Below are positions 51,911-64,000 of a stretch of 64,000 nt of DNA, one piece after another; the first letter of the stretch is position 1, and every line of letters begins with the position of its first letter. The stretch is from Chrysomallon squamiferum (taxonomy: Eukaryota > Mollusca > Gastropoda > Neomphalida > Peltospiridae), in the NCBI GenBank assembly GCA_012295275.1, contig CM022672.1, forward strand, positions 22,203,128 to 22,267,127. Reading direction: 5' to 3'. The notes below the pieces were generated by a model that worked only from the letters and a program-made list of their open reading frames with translations, ran no database searches and was not told the DNA's origin. Made by a program: the position numbers and the translations under genes.

Positions 51911-52135
51911 TATCAGTATATGTATGTTTCTGCATATGTGTGTGTGTAGTTATGTGTGTGTATGTATGTATTATGTGTATGTATGTATGTATGTGTCTTT
52001 GTTTGTATGTATATATGTGTGTGTATGTGTGTGTGTCAGTGTGTTTGTATATGTCGTTATAATCTGTCTGTCTGTTTAACTCTGTCTCACCTTTCACCTG
52101 TTACTCGTTTTAAAAAAAAAAAAAAAAAAAATTAA
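51911..52135. repeat. GT/TATG imperfect repeats and A run
   Basis: GTGT and TATG tetramers to about 52050, then an A run at 52112-52130. Confidence 0.92.
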
Positions 52136-52854
52136 TTAATTTCTTTTTTTAAGATCATCTCACTCTGATTTGTCTACACCTGCATATTGATTAACATATA
52201 TTCCAGTTTATTTTTGATATATATAAATATAGTTTTTGTATATAACAAGTAAATGTTTATTACTGTTCCTAATTTATTCTACTTTTTTAAAATCTAGTAA
52301 TAGTAGTAGCAGCAGTAACAGTAGTAGGAGCAATAGCAACAGCAACAGCAGTAGTACTATGTTAAAGAATAGTAAAATTAAAAAACAATATGCCACTTTA
52401 AATGTACTAACACAGAACATTAATGATATTGATTTAGTGTTTTCGTTCGTTGCCGCAAAACATATTCTGTAGATAAAATAAAATTAAAATAACAGTACCA
52501 CAATAACTAATATATTTTAGTAATAGTAGTAGTATTTAAATAAACAAATAAACAAATAAACGAATAATCGAGTTCGTAAGTTTCCGTACCAGGTTAAAGG
52601 TCACCGTATTATGACGTCAAAACTAACGTTTACGTAGAAACACACATTTGACATTTCTGCTTTCTCACAAGTATGTACGCTGTTCATTTTGTTATCTTAG
52701 TTTGGATTTATTTTCTTGTGTACCGTTTCAAGTCAAGGTAAGTCAAAGAACGTTAAATTAGTTTAAAATCTTTAATGATCAGTTGTAATAAACCTATCTT
52801 TCGTAATCCAGTATAAATAGGATGAGATTATGTCCGAACTGTCAACACTATCCT
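52136..52854. other. gene-free stretch with AGT patch
   Basis: AGT/AGC triplets at about 52295-52356. A perfect CRE palindrome TGACGTCA lies at 52612-52619. No gene recognised. Confidence 0.7.
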
Positions 52855-53032
52855 AATATGGTGCATGTGTACGTGTGTATGATATATACACACACACCCA
52901 TATATATGTGTGCATACGCACGTGTGTGTTTGTATGTACGTGTGTACATTTTACAATCTTTTATGAAAAAAATTCAGCATGATGCAAATGCGAGTCATTT
53001 CTTTTTCTTCTATTTTTTTTTTGATACGTGTA

Positions 53033-53067
<35 letters not shown>

Positions 53068-53095
53068 ATGTGTGTGTGTGTGTGTGTGTGTGAAG
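52855..53095. repeat. GT-rich imperfect repeats
   Basis: GT/AC mixed patches at 52860-52950, then (GT)n at 53033-53092. Confidence 0.93.
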
Positions 53096-53228
53096 AAGAA
53101 CGTCGTCATTTATTGCCGAGTTACTCCGTCCTCACAACGACATCAAAGCGCGCAGACCGCCTGTCGTGTTCAAAGACAATGCATGTAGTGATAATGAGAC
53201 GGTTTTGCCTGGGGGGAAACTAGCGGCG

Positions 53229-53260
<32 letters not shown>

Positions 53261-53600
53261 GTCCTAATTGGCAATTTGTAACAAAAACCAGGCAGAAGGG
53301 AAAAAAAAATAAAGAAACACACACGCAAATTATGACGTTCCTGTCTCGTGTATTTCTTTTCTCTGGCATACAGTTAATTACGTGTGGGTTCCTTTCTAAA
53401 ACATATGCATGCGCCAAAGAAGGATTCTTCAACAACACTTGTTGAAACGGCGCGTTGAAGTAATAACATAATACTGTGTCTGTCTTGTTTGTAACAACCT
53501 TTATTTTCATGATGGGCTCTGTGTTTAAAATTCGAGTCACGTCATGTACATTGACTTACTTCTTAAATGAATTTGTTCTGCTTTCGTAAAGTTATATTTC
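53096..53600. other. gene-free stretch, partly balanced
   Basis: Balanced DNA at 53096-53220, T run at 53229-53256, single-copy DNA after it. A small perfect hairpin TTCAACAA-CAC-TTGTTGAA lies at 53428-53446. No gene recognised. Confidence 0.65.
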
Positions 53601-54610
<1,010 letters not shown>

Positions 54611-54763
54611 GTAGTAATGTATTAGAAACAGTAACAGTAGACGTAGTAGTAGTAGTAACAGTAGTAGCAGTAGTAATTGTAGTAGTTGTAGTAGTAGCAG
54701 TAATAGTAGTAGTAGTACTATTAATTGTCACGGTATTAGTAATAGCAGCAGTAATAACAGCAT

Positions 54764-54796
<33 letters not shown>

Positions 54797-54845
54797 AAGT
54801 AGTCGTTATGATAGTTGTTATTGTTGAAAATGGTAGTAGGTAGTA
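54611..54845. repeat. AGT-rich trinucleotide tract
   Basis: AGT/AAT/AAC triplets, pure AGT at about 54765-54800. Confidence 0.95.
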
Positions 54846-55436
54846 GCTGAAGTTGTGCCTCGTTGGTTTTATCAGTACATTGTTGTTGTTGTGCATCTTA
54901 GCTATTATTGCTGTTGTTAATTTAATTTTCATGAAGATACATTAAATTTAAACACATCTGACATTAAGAGATGAATATATACGTCTAGCATCTAGGTCTT
55001 TAAACTGAAAAATTCGAAATTTTAAAAATTATTTTTGTTCCAGTATTAAAACATCGGAACCAGCATTAGCGAAAAAACAAAGCACTGTATGCACGTTCAA
55101 ACATTTGTCCGTGCTCCGGCTGTATCGGAATGCACGTGCACGGCATGCACGGCATGCACAGACACGAGACGTTCACGTTCTGACCGGGTAAAGCCGAGAA
55201 GCCGCGCGAGACAAACGAGTTAATTGTTTTACGCAAGACATACGACATTAATGGCATCAATGGTGCAATTTCATTTCAATTACCAACCAAGTACTGCATA
55301 TCGATTACGTGTCAGTCATCCTTTTCCTTGAGCAGGTCGAATTTCTTGTTGCTCTTGATAACACAACCGTTTTGGCCCAGTGCAGGGATGATTATAGGCT
55401 TCGGACAACAACATGTCAAGTGGATACCAGATGCTG
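54846..55436. other. island with short GC-rich palindromic cluster
   Basis: AT-rich to about 55055, then balanced single-copy DNA. It contains the palindrome TGCACGTGCA (55131-55140, with E-box CACGTG) followed by two CGGCATGCA copies (55141 and 55150). The 64-codon minus-strand frame here has a Cys-rich patch but no known family. Candidate regulatory island. Confidence 0.45.
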
Positions 55437-56250
55437 AAATAACGGTTTACCAAAAGATGAAGTAACGGTTTACCAAAAGATGAAATAACGGTTTACCAGA
55501 TGATGAAATAACGGTTTAGTAAATGATGAAATAACAGTTTACCATATGCTGAAATAACGGTTTACCAAAACACGAAATAACGGTTTATCAGATATTGAAA
55601 TAACGGTTTATCAAATTGAAATAACGGTTTAGCAAATGCTGAAATAAAGGATTGGTCTTTATTGAAATAATGATATATTAAATATGGAATAAAACTGTTT
55701 GTTATAGTTGAAATCACTTGATACTGAATAATCGTTTACAAATTTCAGTTTATTATAAATCACAATTACGAAATGTTAAATATTGAAATAATGATTTGGA
55801 AGATGTTGAAATAACGGTTTACCAAACTGAAATAATGATTTTTAGATACTGAAATAATGGTTTACCATAAGATTTCCGAATACTGAAATGTTACTTTAGT
55901 CAATGATGAAATATAAAACTGCTATATGCTGAAATAACTTCCAGAAAATGATGAATATAACAGGTTTAATTTTTGCTTAAACGAAGGATGTCTAAATACT
56001 GAAATATCTGTTTGCTAGCGTCTGAAGTAACGTTTTATTAAACAGTAAAAAAAAACATTTAACAAACACAGAAATACAGATTTTACTAAATAACTGAAAT
56101 CACTACTGAAATCACTTTTTATTAAAAAAAAAAAAAAAAACCTGAAGCCACTCTTACAAAATAATGAAATCACTATTTGTGAAATACTGAAATCACTCTT
56201 ACAAAAAAATTTAAATCACTGTTTGAAATAACTATTTACTAATCGAATAT
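55437..56250. repeat. 23-bp minisatellite with left-to-right decay
   Basis: Unit AAATAACGGTTTACCAAAnG plus ATG-like ending repeats every 23 bases from 55437. About nine to ten units to 55650 keep AACGGTTTA or one change; one unit is two bases short. After about 55690 only GAAAT, TGAAAT or GGTTTACC remnants recur at irregular spacing, fading by 56250. Confidence 0.93.
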
Positions 56251-56612
56251 CGTTTTACTGTTATTAAAAAAATGTATTTTCTTTAAAAATATCGTCTTCG
56301 TTTTCTCTGTTCTTAGTGGAATGCATCCTTCCTGTCAGTTACGGAAATATATTTACCAAAAATAGAAACAGCAATTTACCGATGCAGACGTAACCGCTTT
56401 CGCGTACCAAGTGCGCTAATGAAAACATCGATAGAGAATTGGCAGTTGAAGATTCTAATACAAAGGTTTATTAGCTAATGAAATAATATTTTAATGGATA
56501 AAGAAAAATTAATAGTTTTCACAGATGCTAAAATTGATTTGGAGTATCTCAGCTTTTCAACAGAAGATTTTTTATTATTTTTAATTTTATTTTAAATTTA
56601 TTTTAGTCTTTA
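56251..56612. other. gene-free AT-rich stretch
   Basis: Single-copy AT-rich DNA with a slightly more balanced part at 56310-56430. No gene recognised. Confidence 0.7.
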
Positions 56613-57016
56613 TTTTTATTTTTTTTTTTTTTTTTTTTTTTTTTTTCTGTTCCTGGTAAAAGTATTGGATTGAGAGATGATTGGCCTCATTTTCAATTTT
56701 GATCCATGTGCCTATTCTGTTATTTATCCCGTTCAACCCAGTAACTGGCTTGTTAAAATCCGTGTTTTGTGTTTTCCGTTTCATAAGAAAATGGATATAA
56801 AAGATACGTTACCACTCGATGATGATAGCTGTCTACACAGCAAATGGTTTCGCTCATATGTCATTATTATAAATATAAATTATATTTTTTATTTCATTAA
56901 TTTTTTTTTTTTTTTAGAAAGTATTAAATGTTTCTTTTTATTTCATTTAACTGAGAATTAATTTTTTATTATTATTATTTTTTTTTTTTTTTTTAGGGTT
57001 GAAAAATTGATAATCG
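56613..57016. other. T runs and unique DNA
   Basis: T runs at 56619-56646, 56900-56915 and 56978-56994. A 94-codon frame (56677-56961) starts with ATG, but its C-terminal half is Phe/Ile-rich T-run translation and no domain is recognised. Confidence 0.65.
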
Positions 57017-57110
57017 CACGAATGAACGAAAGAACGAAACATTAACAAACGGACGAACGAATGAATAAATAAACGAATGAATGAATGGAAGAACGAATCA
57101 ACGAATGACC
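57017..57110. repeat. GAAC/GAAT tetranucleotide repeat
   Basis: GAACGAAC, GAATGAAT and AATAAATA variants, imperfect. Confidence 0.88.
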
Positions 57111-57480
57111 CATCTTTAATTATTAAATTATTTATATTCAGTCACATTTTCGGCTTAGTTGTGAAATTTCACGTTAGAAAACTGTAGTCGACACGTCATC
57201 AGTCTTCTCTGCTAATCTGAAACAGCGGACTCTTTTAACGACATAAAAATTATTTTCACTATTTCCATTAAATTGTCTAAAGTACTGTTATTCATTCTCC
57301 AGGTAAAAAGAAAAGACAGCACTTTTTTTTTCATTTTTTTTTTTTTAAACTTTTCTGAAGCCTCTATAAAATAATGATCTCTCATATCGCACGATTCTTA
57401 TATGCAGCCAATGACATAACAAAGTACGACGAACGCAAATTTATTCAGCGTTAAAGCGACCTTGTTCTTGTTGATAAAAA
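57111..57480. other. gene-free stretch
   Basis: Single-copy, T run near 57325-57345. No gene recognised. Confidence 0.7.
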
Positions 57481-57715
57481 CTAAGTTATGTCAGCATCCG
57501 GAATGAGAGGCCGGTCAGCAAGGATATTAGAGTTTGCGGAATTCATTACACGTGAGTATAAATGGTTTCCGATCGAGCCGGCCACGACGTTTTCAAAGAG
57601 CAGATTTATTGCCTTAAATATCCCGGCATTTGCATACATATGAGCCGCGTGTAGGCTTTGTCATGCGATGTATCATTTTATACCGGTAGTAGAGAATGTT
57701 AAATTTCGTTTTCTC
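57481..57715. other. balanced island with octamer motif, candidate enhancer
   Basis: About 220 bases of single-copy GC-balanced DNA. It contains the POU-type octamer ATTTGCAT (57628-57635), TTTATTGCC (Cdx/Hox type, about 57606), GGCCGG twice, and ends sharply at the CT tract. The function is inferred from composition and motifs only. Confidence 0.45.
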
Positions 57716-57726
57716 TTCCTCTTTTT

Positions 57727-57778
<52 letters not shown>

Positions 57779-57921
57779 GTCTCTCTCTCTCTGTCTGTCT
57801 CTCTCTCTCTCGGTCTGTCTCTCTCTGTCTCTCTCTGTCTGTCTCTGTCTCTCTCTCTCGGTCTGTCTCTTTCTCTCTGTCTGCCTTTCTCTCTCGGTCT
57901 GTCTCTGTCTCTCTCGGTCTG

Positions 57922-57960
<39 letters not shown>
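57716..57960. repeat. (CT)n with CTGT and CGGT variants (~235 bp)
   Basis: Pure CT flanks a middle part where CTGTCT and CTCGGTCTGTCT blocks recur (about 57810, 57860, 57896 and 57917). Long Ser-Leu or Arg-Glu frames are repeat translation. Confidence 0.98.
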
Positions 57961-57963
<3 letters not shown>

Positions 57964-58009
57964 GCAGAAGCATACATACATATATCTATGCATAGAAACA
58001 CACACACAT

Positions 58010-58049
<40 letters not shown>

Positions 58050-58200
58050 CTATACACAAACACACAAATCCTCCAGTATATCGTATTCTTCGTTTTCTTT
58101 TTTTTTCTCTCTCTCTCGCTCTTAACTTTCTTTCGATATTTTCTCTCTTTCTCTTTTCCTTTCTTTTTATCTCACCGCATCTTTTCTCTTTATTTCTTGA
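57961..58200. repeat. (AC)n and pyrimidine-rich DNA
   Basis: AC dinucleotides at about 57999-58048, then CT/TTC-rich DNA at 58086-58198. Confidence 0.93.
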
Positions 58201-59205
58201 ACAACACATGTTACCAACGTACGTGACTGCGTATTTCAAGCTTTTCCAGGCTTTCTCTGTTTACATTCATCATCAGTATATTGACATACAAACAAAAAGA
58301 GCAGATTACTTCTAAGAAAAATAATAGCCTGTATCAATAAACTTTAGACCTTGTGTGGATAACACGATTGACTGTTGCAGGACATGTGTCTGCATTTAAT
58401 ATAAAAACCTGTCGATTTTCAGATAATGAACATGAATCTGAAAACAGAGAATCCAAAACAGAGACCAAACGGCGAGAAAGAAACAAAAAGTTTAAAAATA
58501 TATTTAAAAATAATAATAATAATAATAAAAAAAAACGAAAAAATAAAAATAAAATTCAAATTAAAAACAAAATATTTGCATATAAATCTCTTATAACAAT
58601 GAGAATATAACATTTTATAATTTACATCATTCAGTTAAAGTTTGTAAACCTTGAAGCGTTAACAAAAATCGCAAGTTTGAACCTTCAACGTGAAATAAGA
58701 GGTACAAAAACACCCTTCATATATTGACAACATAACTAACTTACATACAAATATAATTATGACTTGTTACATTGATTCGGTAATATTTAATAACTCGTGT
58801 TATTTTAATCAGACATTTCTGACGCTGAAAAACTAACATCAAACCGCTTGTTCCACCTTGTAACGTCTGAACGATACTGCGTAACGTAAAACAGAAATTC
58901 GAATCACGTTGACACGCTGTTCATTTTTGGTTTGTGTCGTTCTCAACAGTCTAATATAACCGATGTGTTGATGAATGGGACAATCTGAGTCTGCTAAACT
59001 TTTTTTTTCAGTTTCACAGAAGAGCTATAAGAGGTTTAGATGGTCAGGAAATGTCATAAACTAAGGTGACGTTAATTCTGTATTTTGAGTTCTCGTGATA
59101 TAAAGTTTAATTCCAAAATATTTTGCTGCATATCGTTGTTGTTTGCAAGAAAAACTGTTGACTGGTTCATTTATTTATTTAGTGTGTTCACGTGCAAATT
59201 CAGAT
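58201..59205. other. gene-free stretch
   Basis: A-rich at 58490-58575, otherwise single-copy AT-rich DNA. 58820-58970 is somewhat balanced. No gene recognised. Confidence 0.7.
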
Positions 59206-59211
59206 TTTTTT

Positions 59212-59247
<36 letters not shown>

Positions 59248-59360
59248 GGGCGTTTTGGGGGTTGGTGGAGAGTTCTTTTCTTTTTTTTTTTTTCTTTTTT
59301 TTTCATTTTTTTTTTTCATCTATTTATTATTTTTTTTTTTTTTTTTTTTTTATCGAAAGT
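59206..59360. repeat. T-rich tract
   Basis: Long T runs at 59207-59246, 59281-59317 and 59329-59350, separated by a short G-rich piece. Phe frames result. Confidence 0.95.
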
Positions 59361-60180
59361 CTTTTTTACTGCTCTTATTTGTCAGTTTGATAATTCCAAT
59401 AATTTTATGTTGTTGCTGCTATGTTTTTAATTACTTTTTCTTCATATTCCGATGTTTGCTTTATTCATTCAAAGATTTTATTTACTGATTTATATTTTTG
59501 GGGCTTTTCACGGGTTACCATCATTTTTTCTTACAAGATTTCTGGTTTTTGTTCTTCTTTTTCAGGTTTGTGTGTACTAGATTTTTTTTAGAGATGAGTT
59601 ATTTTAAAGTTACCTTTTTATTATTACCGTTGTTGTTGTTTTTTCATCTTCGACATTGTTGGATTATTGTTTCTGATGATGCTGATGATGATGATGATAA
59701 TGATTATTATGAGGGTGGGATGGGTGGTGGAACTGGTGTTGATGATGCTGTTGATACTTTGACAAGTTTTGATATCTACTGTTAATTACCCATCATTATT
59801 TTTATCTGCTTTACAATATCGAAACAAAGTATTCCAACCATCAAACGTAAATCGTGTATCAGTCGACTGATACCCAGTATGAAAGTGTAACATTTAAAGT
59901 TAATTAAGTGAATTTGCACGTCTGCTTACTTCCCTTCTTGTCATTCATATATTCATACGGCAATTGCCGAGTGAAAAGGGCAGTTGGTTTATTCGGTATC
60001 GGGTGAAGGCAAAACCAAATTATGACCAATAACTTAATATTAAATAATATCCATTGATCGAGCACTATGTGAGTAATATGCGACAGATTATCACGCCAAA
60101 TAATTCACTTTTGATAATTTGATAAAAATGGTTCTTGCAACTGATCATAAAGCAGACGTTGGACAGTTTCCATGACTATT
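59361..60180. other. gene-free stretch with GAT patch
   Basis: Imperfect GAT triplets at about 59675-59750. 59780-60170 is single-copy DNA. No gene recognised. Confidence 0.7.
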
Positions 60181-60304
60181 TTATTTTTCGTCATTTTTCG
60201 GTTTTTTTTTTTCTTTCTTTGTTATTGTTTGTTTTGTTGTTGTTTTTGGGGGGGTTCTTTGTTATTGTGTGTTTTTTTAATTTTTTTTTTTGTTGTTGTT
60301 TTTA

Positions 60305-60343
<39 letters not shown>

Positions 60344-60360
60344 TTTTTTATTATTATTGG
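60181..60360. repeat. T/GTT-rich and (ATT)n DNA
   Basis: T runs and GTT triplets, then pure ATT at 60305-60342. Confidence 0.94.
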
Positions 60361-60735
60361 GCTTTTTTCTTTCAACTGTTATTGTTAGAACTGGATTTAG
60401 ATATAACGTAAACAAGCTACAATAAATTTAGGGCCTTATAATCCGTAGGAACCTCAATAAATGAAAACAACAAGAAATTTAGTTTAAATATTTGTCAAAT
60501 AAAGCAATTTTACAAGGATTCCAAATTTTATATATCTTGGGACCTCAAAAAGTCCAATTCCGGTACTTGATTTTTTTAAACACTATAATCATTTGGTCAG
60601 TTTGTGAGCTCATTCTTTAAATAAGGAAAATTTATTTTTCCAGGTATAACTTCTAACTATAAATCCTTCAGACAGAACCAGTGAAATTTTAATCTTTCTA
60701 CTGAAGCACTTCATTTTCTTACACTGCTCATTTTA
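60361..60735. other. gene-free AT-rich stretch
   Basis: Single-copy AT-rich sequence, no gene recognised. Confidence 0.75.
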
Positions 60736-61258
60736 TGTTAGTCTGCGCATGATGCAACGAAAGTACACGAAACACACCGACAATTCCCGAACGCATCTCG
60801 TCTTTCCGTTTCACTGCTTTTCGTTGCTATTACGTTTTCATTACTTTCCAAACGCGTTAAGCCGATGACATATTAATTATCCAGCTCTGCTAACAACAAA
60901 CAATAAAACGCTATCGCATTTACTGTAACTATTTAAGACGGGCAACAACTGGAAATAAAGCCTCTCATTCCGTCAAATGAACTGCATTGTTCGGAAAAGA
61001 GCGAAAGGCGGCGGAAATAGGTAGGCCGGTATACTGATCGAAGTGAAATTCGATTTTCCCGTCCACGGGATGGCAATTAGGCTGGTGGTAAGTGTGCCTG
61101 CAGAAACAAACAGAGTGACACAAGTCTTAACGCGTTGTTAGTTAGCGGCGTTAGCGTTGCCATAATTGTACGTGCGTGTGGGTGAAATTTCAGAATGCTT
61201 CCTTCCCATGGAGAGCGGCGGCTGTGTCATTATTTCGTGAACTCGAGTGGTTTTTGCT
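60736..61258. other. large balanced island (~500 bp), candidate conserved element
   Basis: The longest microsatellite-free balanced stretch in the right half. It contains ATTAATTATCC (about 60872, homeodomain type) and AGGCGGCGGAAATAGG (about 61006). There is no ORF of note. The composition resembles developmental enhancers in gene deserts; conservation must be tested. Confidence 0.45.
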
Positions 61259-61319
61259 GTTAATATTGTTATTGTTATTATTATTGTTATTATTATTACT
61301 ATTATTATTATTATCATTA

Positions 61320-61398
<79 letters not shown>

Positions 61399-61417
61399 TT
61401 ATCATTATCATTTATTA

Positions 61418-61475
<58 letters not shown>

Positions 61476-61482
61476 CATTATC

Positions 61483-61555
<73 letters not shown>

Positions 61556-61557
61556 TT
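61259..61557. repeat. (ATT)n array with ATC/GTT variants (~300 bp)
   Basis: ATT triplets with scattered GTT and ATC changes. A unit ending CATTATCATTATCATTTATT recurs at about 61399 and a similar block at about 61476, hinting at internal duplication. Confidence 0.98.
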
Positions 61558-61920
61558 AGGCCCAATTATTCGTTAGTTATTGGGCAATGTAATAGGAGAG
61601 AGATTAATTTTATACATATATATATATATATATATAATTTTGTAATAGTCTTATCTGTTTTGTTTCTTCGCTTAAATTTATTTATTTATTTACTTACTTA
61701 CCTATTTCTTTACCTTTTAACTTATTTAGTTACTCGCTTGTTTGTTTGTTTCTTTGTTTGTTTCAAATTATAAAAGGTATTTTTGTCTACTATGTTATGG
61801 TTATGCATTTTTTAATGTTGTTGTTGTTGTTGTTTAATCGCGGCAGTAACAGGTTTTATTTTGTACTGTTTTCTGTGTCTATATGTTTCATCTAACATGC
61901 CTTAAATACTGTTATGTGTG
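61558..61920. other. gene-free stretch with small repeats
   Basis: TA run at 61615-61636, TTTA/CTTA and GTTT patches at 61677-61765, GTT at 61818-61834. No gene recognised. Confidence 0.75.
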
Positions 61921-61971
61921 TCTATATGTTTCTATTTAACGTGTCTATAGTATCTATCTATATATATATAT

Positions 61972-62008
<37 letters not shown>

Positions 62009-62017
62009 GTATGCATG

Positions 62018-62075
<58 letters not shown>

Positions 62076-62230
62076 CATACATATAGACAGATAGAGAGAT
62101 AGATAGATAGACAGATAGAAACATATATAGATACATACATACATACACATATACATACACACATACATACACACAGACACACACACACACATATATGTAT
62201 ACACACACAAACACACACACACATACATCA
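61921..62230. repeat. GATA, TA, ATAC and AC compound array
   Basis: (GATA)n at 61972-62007, (TA)n at 62023-62070, GATA/GACA at 62085-62120, ATAC at 62130-62170, AC to 62222. Confidence 0.97.
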
Positions 62231-62542
62231 AGATAACTGGAAAAAAAACGCAGTAAAACTTAAGTATAAAGAGTTAGTGATCTGGAGAATTCTAAAGACT
62301 AACGTCATTACATGTTTCCCCCCTTTCTTAGAGCAGGAAGCTATTCTGCTGAGACACAAAGAGGGAACAAGCGAAAGCGAGTTTGCAGACTGAATTAAAT
62401 ATCTCTTTATTTAACAGTAATTATAACTAGTGACAAACACAAACAAACAAACAAACAAACAAACAAACAAGTAAATAAACTTTTCAAATTCCTCATACTC
62501 CAGTAGTCAAAAAGTGATTTGTTTTTTTTTTTTTTTTTTTTT
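62231..62542. other. gene-free stretch with (AAAC)n
   Basis: Single-copy DNA with AAAC tetramers at 62440-62470 and a T run at 62522-62542. Confidence 0.75.
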
Positions 62543-62985
62543 CTGAAACCTTCCATTGCGTTCTTATTCGCTGGTACGGAAAATTATCCTCCCATTACTA
62601 ATAACAGTAATTTTATTAGTTGTGACAATTCCCAAACCTTAGTGGTACGCCAAACAGACCATCTGCACGATAACCTCAACCCGATAGCTGACACATTGCA
62701 ACAGTGGATCAACAACAGCAAGAGACAAATCAATTTTATTTCTATTCGTTTGCCGGCACGCCAGTAACCAGATTAGCGAGCCGGGTTTGCTAGATAGCTT
62801 TGTCATGTCGCAAAGTAACTAAACAGATTAGCTGCCTCTGGGCAAGCAGTGTTGTACAATACAGGGGTATCGCTTTACTGGCGCGGCGTTCCTTCGCACG
62901 ATAGATTAGCTCAATTGGTTTTTAAATATGTTTACGTTTCTTTTGATACGCTGTTCGGAATCTCGCTCTTTCTTTCTCGTTCACT
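62543..62985. other. balanced island, candidate regulatory element
   Basis: About 440 bases of single-copy DNA, balanced at 62690-62930. CAGATTAGC-like segments recur at about 62769 and 62824. An 82-codon frame (62519-62767) starts at GTG or TTG in a T run and is not recognised. TAGCTCAATTGG at 62907 resembles a Pol III A box but no B box follows. Confidence 0.4.

Positions 62986-63078
<93 letters not shown>
62986..63078. repeat. (CT)n microsatellite
   Basis: Pure CT for about 85 bases. Confidence 0.99.
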
Positions 63079-63079
<1 letters not shown>

Positions 63080-63306
63080 CTCTTTGCTATCTATATTTAT
63101 AATCAAATATATTTTTCTTGATCTTTCGTGTTATTTTTTCTATTTATTCTCTATCTTCTCTCTTTCTTCTTTCTTTGTCTCTACCTCTTCTTTCTCTTTC
63201 TTGCCCTTTTTCTGTTTTTTCTGCATTTATTCCCTCCCTCTCCTCTTCTTTTTTTTAGTTATTCTCTTCTCCCTCTCTCTCTTCTTTTTTTCTCTCTCTT
63301 TCTTTT

Positions 63307-63308
<2 letters not shown>
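63079..63308. repeat. pyrimidine-rich low-complexity DNA
   Basis: CT and TTC-rich sequence linking two CT tracts, with a short AT-rich start. Confidence 0.85.

Positions 63309-63392
<84 letters not shown>
63309..63392. repeat. (CT)n microsatellite
   Basis: Pure CT for about 80 bases, in the same orientation as the tract 320 bases upstream. Confidence 0.99.
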
Positions 63393-63396
<4 letters not shown>

Positions 63397-64000
63397 GTCA
63401 TTTATCAACGTATTTTTCGTGCTGGGGTGTCGTTAAACATTCGTTCATTCATGTATCAATAAACAGGATTTCAGAGCGTATGTTTTAAGAAACTTAAGAA
63501 TTTTAAGAAACTTATAGTGGATGGATCTAGAAAAATATTTTACTTAATTTAATCTTACAACTAATGTATACAAAAATATTTAGTTTACTGAAACTTTCTA
63601 TATTAATTCCTATTTTCCAAAAATTCTGAATAAAAAAAAAGTATTAACCGTTATAATTTCAAAATGATATGACGTTTACTACAAGTAATGTAAATATTTG
63701 TTGTCGCTCTTCGACATAAAGGTTCCTATTAATATTCGATAAATGTTGTATAGATCGTAGATAGATAATGTTTTAATTGTTTTTATTTATTTATTTATTT
63801 ATTTATTTATTTCGGTTATAACATAATTTCTCAATATGCGGCATAGTTCAAATATATTTAATCTTTTTTTTTGTTATTATTATCATTATTATTATTATTA
63901 TAGATATGACATAATGGCGTTTACTAGAAGAAGGACAAAATAATAATAATTTATTTTTACCGTTACCTTCCTCAATCGTTATCAAAGTGTGTTGGTTGGT
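63393..64000. other. gene-free AT-rich stretch with TTTA and ATT runs
   Basis: (TTTA)n at 63784-63812 and ATT triplets at about 63874-63901, otherwise single-copy AT-rich DNA. No gene recognised. Confidence 0.8.

Noticed and set aside
53428-53446. 8-bp perfect hairpin as an RNA element or terminator
   Set aside because: Too short and isolated to support a function.
55437-55690. Regular 23-base repeats resembling a CRISPR array
   Set aside because: Units are contiguous with no unique spacers, and the DNA is eukaryotic.
57668-58315. 215-codon open frame with Ser-Leu runs
   Set aside because: Built on CT and AC microsatellites; the overlapping opposite-strand frame is equally open.
62907-62918. 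Pol III A-box-like TAGCTCAATTGG
   Set aside because: No B box at the proper distance and no tRNA fold.

Overview
This is non-coding animal DNA that looks like a gene desert. It is AT-rich (by eye about one third G+C) and crowded with mono-, di-, tri- and tetranucleotide microsatellites: GA/CT, GT/CA, ATT, AGT/ACT, GATA/GACA, ATTT and ATAC families. There are no operons, no bacterial-type genes and no long ORF of normal amino-acid composition. The combination of very dense, long simple repeats, decayed minisatellites and short balanced-composition islands fits a mollusc, most plausibly a coleoid cephalopod such as Octopus. That assignment is inference from sequence style, not from a gene match.

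The only gene I can name is a complete, intronless tRNA-Cys(GCA) at 46657-46728. It has internal A and B boxes, a T-run terminator and the U73 discriminator typical of cysteine tRNAs. Every other open frame is either a translation of low-complexity repeat (poly-Ser/Leu, Ile/Tyr, Thr-His, Arg-Glu and similar) or a short chance frame. I annotate no protein-coding gene.

Layout: 1-5 kb holds AC/AT and GATA/GACA repeats, a 45-bp minisatellite (3.5-4.1 kb) and a ~100-bp tandem (4.8-5.1 kb). 5-13 kb holds a decayed 36-bp array, trinucleotide tracts and long GA/CT tracts. 13.0-13.35 kb is a GC-rich island with paired TAGAGGGC motifs. 14-32 kb is mostly microsatellites, with a ~160-bp triplication (18.2-18.7 kb), a 24-bp higher-order trinucleotide array (21.2-22.2 kb), and a 77-bp triplication (27.2-27.5 kb). 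32.5-34 kb carries a very uniform 53-bp satellite, a decayed array and an island with adjacent AP-1 and CRE motifs. 37.6-43 kb has GT-based and ~100-bp minisatellites, a 0.9-kb CTAT/CTGT array and several islands. 46.6 kb has the tRNA. 48.05-48.33 kb is a ~280-bp inverted-repeat element with mariner-like ends. 55.4-56.25 kb is a 23-bp minisatellite whose copies decay from left to right. 57.5-63 kb alternates balanced islands with CT, ATT and AT tracts.

If the islands are functional they are most likely distal regulatory DNA of a gene outside the window. Nothing inside the window tells which gene.
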